A DNA stretch of 7,907 nucleotides, from NCBI GenBank assembly GCA_017620315.1, contig JAFZQQ010000220.1, positions 1 through 7,907 on the forward strand, given 5' to 3'. Made by a program: the position numbers and the translations under genes. Every line of letters starts with the position of its first letter. Position 1 is the stretch's first letter. Shown piece by piece: positions 4,789-7,907 of this stretch. Under the pieces are notes generated by a model. The model ran no database searches. It was not told the DNA's origin and saw nothing but the letters and a program-made list of their open reading frames with translations. The DNA is from Oscillospiraceae bacterium (GTDB taxonomy: Bacteria > Bacillota > Clostridia > Oscillospirales > Oscillospiraceae).

Positions 4789-4823
4789 AAAAAAAGTTGC
4801 GAACTCAGTTTTGAGCTCGCAAC
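4789..4823 (-). terminator. Strong intrinsic terminator after the WYL gene pair
   Basis: On the minus strand a 12-bp stem with one G-U pair (4823-4812 with 4807-4796) and a 4-base loop is followed by seven T (4795-4789). The stop codon of the second WYL gene lies within the descending arm. The structure separates the regulator operon from the RNA array and implies that the array has its own promoter. Confidence 0.9.
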
Positions 4824-5719
4824 CTGTTCTGTACGTCCAGTCGCTGCCGGACCAATTTTATGAAGCTTTCCGGTTCGATAACGCGCAATACGGGGCCGAA
4901 GGAGAGCACGCGGATCAGCAGCTCGGTCTCGTCCTCCTGCTCGTAGGTCACAGTCAGACGGTAGCGGAGCTCGTCGAGCTTCTCCGTGGACTTCTCAAAA
5001 TGCGAGAAGTGCAGCATGACCCGCTCCAGAGCGTTGCGCTCGTCCGTCAGTTCAAGTGTCAGCTTTTTCCGTCTGGGGGCTTTGGGCCTAAATTCCTCCT
5101 CCGTGTACGGGTCCAGCAGCTGGCAGATGCGGATCCGGCCGAGGTTGATGGTCAGGGGATTCCTCGATGAGAAGGAGATCAGGCGGAACTTATCGTCCTT
5201 GGAGGAGTATTCCAGTCTCACCGGAATGCATATCCACGACTGTCGGCGTCCGCGTCCGCTCTTGAAGCGGATGCGGAGTCTGCGCTTCTCATGGATCGCC
5301 GTGAGGATCATCCGGAAGACCTGCTGATACTCCGGATCCTCAAACGGATCACCGTCCGAGTATCGGTCGTAATAAACGAACGCATCCTGCGGATAGAGCG
5401 GCTCCACGTCCTCCAGTCCCGCGGCGTCCGGCGCGAACAGCGCTATGCGTGGATCCGAAAGTAGCGCTTTGAGCCAGCGCCGCTCCAGCGTGGTCAGCGG
5501 CATCGTCGGCGCGTGCTCCAAAACCGTGCTGTTGTCAGGGCGGAGGAGCGGCCAGATCCCGTTTTTGAGCGCGGCAGGGATCGTAAGCGTGCTCTCGGCA
5601 AACGCCTTTTCCCTGACAAGCTCGGTCATTTTTGCATCGGTCAGCGTACCGGCGGCGGCCTCCGTCAGGATTTCCGACACAACGGCGAAGTAGCGGCCGT
5701 AGATCTCATGGAACAGCAT
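4805..5719 (-). CDS. WYL-domain protein without a recognisable HTH, second of a pair
   Basis: A predicted regulatory protein of 304 aa. Residues 1-95 form a helical N-terminal domain (FHEIYGRYF, EKAFAEST, PLTTLERRWLKALLSDPRI) seen in clostridial WYL proteins. I see no winged helix in it. Residues about 135-200 are a WYL domain, with IPVRLEYSSKDDKFRLISF (165-183) and NLGRI (192-196). Residues about 217-304 are the C-terminal WCX extension. WYL domains act as ligand sensors, in several studied cases for nucleic acids. I chose the ATG at 5719 because GGAGGTGA lies about 7 bases upstream and the longer upstream frame only shadows the preceding gene. It overlaps the first WYL gene by 14 bases, so the two are probably translationally coupled and may work as a heteromer, as PafB/PafC do. 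Confidence 0.85.
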   Translation of the reverse strand: MLFHEIYGRYFAVVSEILTEAAAGTLTDAKMTELVREKAFAESTLTIPAALKNGIWPLLRPDNSTVLEHAPTMPLTTLERRWLKALLSDPRIALFAPDAAGLEDVEPLYPQDAFVYYDRYSDGDPFEDPEYQQVFRMILTAIHEKRRLRIRFKSGRGRRQSWICIPVRLEYSSKDDKFRLISFSSRNPLTINLGRIRICQLLDPYTEEEFRPKAPRRKKLTLELTDERNALERVMLHFSHFEKSTEKLDELRYRLTVTYEQEDETELLIRVLSFGPVLRVIEPESFIKLVRQRLDVQNRLRAQN

Positions 5720-6953
5720 CGCTCTCACCTCCATACAAACGGAGCATTTCGTCGAGATCCTTATAAAAGCGTTCCGTGACGGACTTATCGGAGCACTCGA
5801 GCCGGACGATCCTGCCAATGAACGTGCGCAGCCACGGCAGCATCTCGCTCGCATCGTAGACGTCCGCCGAAAACCGACAGGTATGCTCGGCGATAACCTC
5901 CACGCGGCCGCAGCGCTTCTCACGCTCCAGCCGGTCTATGATGTATCCCTCGTCGTCTCCCACATGGACGTCCATCTCAACGTGGTCGATGTTGAAGCCG
6001 ATGCCGGGCGACACTCCCCATAGATGCTCGCGGTACCTGGCGCAGTATTCCGCGAACTTGGGCGATTGCTCGACCGCGCCGGGCTTCACCGTCTGTATGC
6101 CGTCGATACGGAAGAACATCGGTTTTTTGAACTGATAGTGATAGCAGAGCAGATACTGGCGGCCGGACTGGGTGCTCACAAATACCTTGTCCGGGTATAC
6201 CGTATGCTCTTTGGGCCCCTTGCTGCCCCGATGGCTCACCACACAGATGTCGATGGCGCGGTTCTCCTGCATTGCCGCAAGGATATCCGCCAGGATCTGG
6301 CTGTCCAGCGCGTGGAGGATGTAGTGGTGCTTAAATCCGAAAGGCGTCTCCGTTCCGTGAGGCGTGCGGTCCCGAAGGTACGAGCCGATTACCCCGAGCG
6401 GATCCTCTTCGGCGTAGAAATCAACCGCATCCCGCCAGGTTTCCGGATGGATGTCTTCTCCGCTGCGACGATAGACGTTCTCGCGTCCGCGCTTCTCACA
6501 CGTCAGCAGTCCGAGCTCCGTATACTCCCTGAGCTTTTTGCGGACGGAGGACTCGTCGAGCGGCTCCGCGCCGTCGAACTCTGCGATGTATCTGGAGGCG
6601 ATGAGCTCCGTGATCTCCGCAGCAGAGTACGCCTCGCCGCCCTGCAGCAGATCCATCACGAAGAAATGGAACGTGATGTCCCCGTTGGTGAAGGACTTCG
6701 CCTTGAACGCCTGATAGAGCGGATTTGAGGCAATGGAGCGGCTGTCGACAGAGAGATAGACATTCTTTCCCGAGCCGTCCTGGCGGAAGGACATGTAATC
6801 TCCCAGCCAGCTCTCAATGCGCCGGCGCTCGTTGTCATAGCTCCGGGCACTCTTCGTGGTGTAGTCCATACGGCTCTTGAAGCCGTAAACGTAAAACTGG
6901 CGCATATAGTCGCGGATACGTCCAAAGTCTTTAATAAGCTCGCTGTAGGCCAT
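5706..6953 (-). CDS. HTH and WYL-domain transcriptional regulator, first of a pair
   Basis: The protein has 415 aa. The N-terminal ~100 residues look DNA-binding (FGRIRDYMRQFYVYGF, SYDNERRRIESWL). A winged-helix-like segment follows (AAEITELIAS at 111-120, SSVRKKLREYTELGLL at 135-150). The WYL domain spans about 225-295 with GRQYLLCYHY (264-273) and FFRIDGIQTVKPG (280-292). The WCX region ends in LPWLRTFIGRIVRL (372-385). It starts at 6953, with AAGGAGG 5 bases upstream, about 35 bases after a predicted transcription start. It is probably the DNA-binding partner of the HTH-less WYL protein encoded downstream. In this locus it occupies the position that the CARF regulator RtcR has in enterobacterial rtcBA operons, so a role in sensing damaged RNA is plausible but inferred. 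Confidence 0.9.
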   Translation of the reverse strand: MAYSELIKDFGRIRDYMRQFYVYGFKSRMDYTTKSARSYDNERRRIESWLGDYMSFRQDGSGKNVYLSVDSRSIASNPLYQAFKAKSFTNGDITFHFFVMDLLQGGEAYSAAEITELIASRYIAEFDGAEPLDESSVRKKLREYTELGLLTCEKRGRENVYRRSGEDIHPETWRDAVDFYAEEDPLGVIGSYLRDRTPHGTETPFGFKHHYILHALDSQILADILAAMQENRAIDICVVSHRGSKGPKEHTVYPDKVFVSTQSGRQYLLCYHYQFKKPMFFRIDGIQTVKPGAVEQSPKFAEYCARYREHLWGVSPGIGFNIDHVEMDVHVGDDEGYIIDRLEREKRCGRVEVIAEHTCRFSADVYDASEMLPWLRTFIGRIVRLECSDKSVTERFYKDLDEMLRLYGGESDAVP

Positions 6954-6995
6954 GCCTGCCTCCTTCCTCCGTTTCCCGATTATTCGTTAAAAATC

Positions 6996-7001
6996 ATTAT
7001 A
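6996..7001 (-). promoter_or_regulatory. Promoter of the WYL operon (-10 box)
   Basis: On the minus strand TATAAT is preceded by TG and one base, a perfect extended -10. The -35 region (T-rich TTTTTA, 17 bases upstream) is poor. The predicted start, near 6988, gives a leader of about 35 bases before the first WYL gene. Confidence 0.75.
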
Positions 7002-7058
7002 CCACGCATATGTCCTCATAAAAAGCGCCAATTTGGATGTCAACGCGTCGAGGGAGAC

Positions 7059-7226
7059 TTACGCAGCGCTGCGCCGTTCCGTCGGCTCGGCGCTGCGCGC
7101 CTCTTCGCAGGGTTCTTCCTCGCATTCGAACTCGTCCGCTCCGTCGATCCAGACAATAAACTTCATGATGAGCCACGAAACATAGGTTGCGCCGAGGATG
7201 GCAAAAAACAATGCCAATGCATTCAT
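7059..7226 (-). CDS. 55-aa single-span small membrane protein
   Basis: The ATG at 7226 has AAGGCGG 8 bases upstream. Residues 3-27 form one hydrophobic segment (ALALFFAILGATYVSW, then LIMKFIVWI). The tail is acidic (DEFECEEEPCEEA) and ends with arginines. The two tail cysteines sit in E-rich context. I recognise no family. It is transcribed toward the WYL operon but ends about 58 bases before the WYL -10 box, so it is probably a separate unit. An 8-bp inverted repeat CGCAGCGC/GCGCTGCG lies inside its 3' coding end. An N-in membrane anchor with a cytoplasmic tail, or the reverse, cannot be decided. Confidence 0.6.
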   Translation of the reverse strand: MNALALFFAILGATYVSWLIMKFIVWIDGADEFECEEEPCEEARSAEPTERRSAA

Positions 7227-7289
7227 AACGGATACCGCCTTTCTCCTGAACTGAATGAATCGTATCTCACACAGAGTCCAAATTTCAGG

Positions 7290-7318
7290 ACTTAATCATC
7301 TGTTTCTGCCACTGTCAA
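7290..7318 (-). promoter_or_regulatory. Weak candidate promoter of the small membrane protein gene
   Basis: On the minus strand a perfect TTGACA (7318-7313) stands 17 bases before TTAAGT (7295-7290), a poor -10. A start near 7283 would leave a leader of about 57 bases. Confidence 0.35.
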
Positions 7319-7322
7319 ATTC

Positions 7323-7356
7323 AAAAAATGTGCTCCGTGCTCCGGGCACATTTTTC
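7323..7356. terminator. Bidirectional intrinsic terminator
   Basis: AAAAATGTGC (7324-7333) pairs with GCACATTTTT (7346-7355) around a 12-base loop. There are A/T runs on both sides, so it can act on either strand. It stands between the divergent small membrane protein gene and the right-hand plus-strand gene and insulates both from outside transcription. Confidence 0.7.
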
Positions 7357-7477
7357 AGTCCGTTCAATAGGACTCAATACTTGCTATTTTTCATTCAACG
7401 AAAATGCAGCAGAGCAAAGTCGCTATTCTGCCGGTATTAGCTACATAGCTTGCTATCTAGAGAGGAGGCGTACAGAT

Positions 7478-7774
7478 ATGCCGCTACCGCTTAGAACACC
7501 GGAAGAAATGTATGATTATTGCGTGAAGAACGACTGCAGATGGGGAATGACAAGGATCTGGGCAACAAAGCATTTTGAGCTGATAGTCAATTCTCTGAAC
7601 CCAGATGAGAAGGTTTGCGCTGTTTTCATTGGCTTACAGATGGCGCTTATGTTCCAGACACTACGATTATCCTTGATGATCAAGCCGAAAAACCTTTTTA
7701 TAGCACAGCGCATATTAAGACATCCAACCCGGAGGGCATTATCCAGAGAAATCAAACGAAAAAGGCCAATCTGA
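7478..7774 (+). pseudogene. N-terminal part of a bacterial PH-like protein, apparently broken
   Basis: The ATG at 7478 has GAGGAGG 9 bases upstream, a good start. The first ~53 residues read as a normal protein (TPEEMYDYCVKN, WATKHFELIVNSLNPDEKV, FIGL) and resemble, from memory, the start of bacterial PH-domain (bPH_2-like) proteins of Clostridia. After residue 53 the frame becomes atypical (basic, LRLSLMIKPKN, RAL SREIKRKRP) and stops at residue 98. From about 7627 a different frame takes over as the sensible one. The gene is therefore probably truncated or fused to another sequence. Lower G+C than the rest of the window supports an accessory origin. Confidence 0.5.
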
Positions 7775-7907
7775 CAAAGCTGCGCAAAGCTCGATTCATT
7801 TGGAATGATATCCCATATAGTGTTTTCTATATGTCTTGCAATCTTGATCACGCACTCTATAACAAGCTGAATCTTTCGGATGACGAGAAAGAGCGGTACG
7901 CCTTGCA
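7609..7907 (+). CDS. Unidentified protein fragment, open to the right edge
   Basis: The frame is open from 7609, just after a TGA at 7606-7608, to the end of the window. From about 7627 it reads as convincing protein (TDGAYVPDTTIILDD, KPFYSTAHIKTSNPEGII, NDIPYSVFYMSCNLDHALYN, LSDDEKERYAL). There is no start codon with a ribosome binding site, and its beginning overlaps the PH-like frame shifted by one base. It is either an internal fragment of another gene joined to the PH-like start or the continuation after a one-base frameshift. I do not recognise the family. Confidence 0.45.

Noticed and set aside
5720..5923. 68-residue N-terminal extension of the second WYL protein
   Set aside because: It is an out-of-frame shadow of the first WYL gene; a good ribosome binding site precedes the ATG at 5719.

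Overview
The window looks like a moderately GC-rich chromosome of a Bacillota member, probably class Clostridia (inference). The evidence is strong AGGAGG-type ribosome binding sites, an MntR/DtxR-type regulator, a paired set of WYL proteins and codon use rich in G+C. The right-hand ~650 bases are visibly more AT-rich and hold broken or chimeric coding sequence, so they look like an accessory region.

Layout. Bases 1-188 hold the end of a plus-strand DtxR/MntR-family repressor gene. Nearly everything from 359 to 7226 is on the minus strand. Read in the direction of transcription (right to left), it comprises: a 55-aa small membrane protein (7226-7059); a sigma-A-like promoter; two overlapping WYL-domain protein genes (6953-5706 and 5719-4805) closed by a strong intrinsic terminator; a ~1.1 kb region without a credible protein gene (4746-3620); a Ro60-like TROVE/DUF2828-vWA gene (3585-2128); a structured intercistronic segment; an RtcB RNA ligase gene (2029-827); and a 147-aa protein (802-359) that may be a remnant of a larger vWA/metallopeptidase-type protein.

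The main discovery is in the 'empty' 1.1 kb. It contains ten tandem RNA-like elements, all on the minus strand (named A to J here in transcription order). Each opens with a 7-9 nt strand. Exactly ten nucleotides after the start of that strand comes CAGCA (CAGCAA in eight of ten), always preceded by a purine. A variable insert follows, and then the complementary strand closes the element and is always followed by G (GU in eight of ten). The closing stems differ in sequence yet still pair, and one G-U pair exists only on the minus strand. Element B carries an almost canonical tRNA fold (D arm, 7-nt anticodon loop, T arm with TTCRANY) but no full acceptor stem or CCA. Element D carries tRNA-like D and anticodon arms. 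This matches the logic of bacterial Y RNAs, which bind Ro60 and mimic tRNA. However, I do not see the published Y-RNA binding motif, so these may be a distinct family paired with a DUF2828-type Ro60 relative. The last element lies in the leader of the Ro60-like mRNA.

Taken together, this is a candidate RNA-repair and RNA-surveillance locus. The WYL pair probably senses a signal and regulates, the RNA array partners the Ro60-like ring protein, and RtcB seals broken RNAs. In enterobacteria the comparable rsr-yrl-rtcBA operon uses the CARF/sigma-54 activator RtcR. Here a WYL pair stands in that position.
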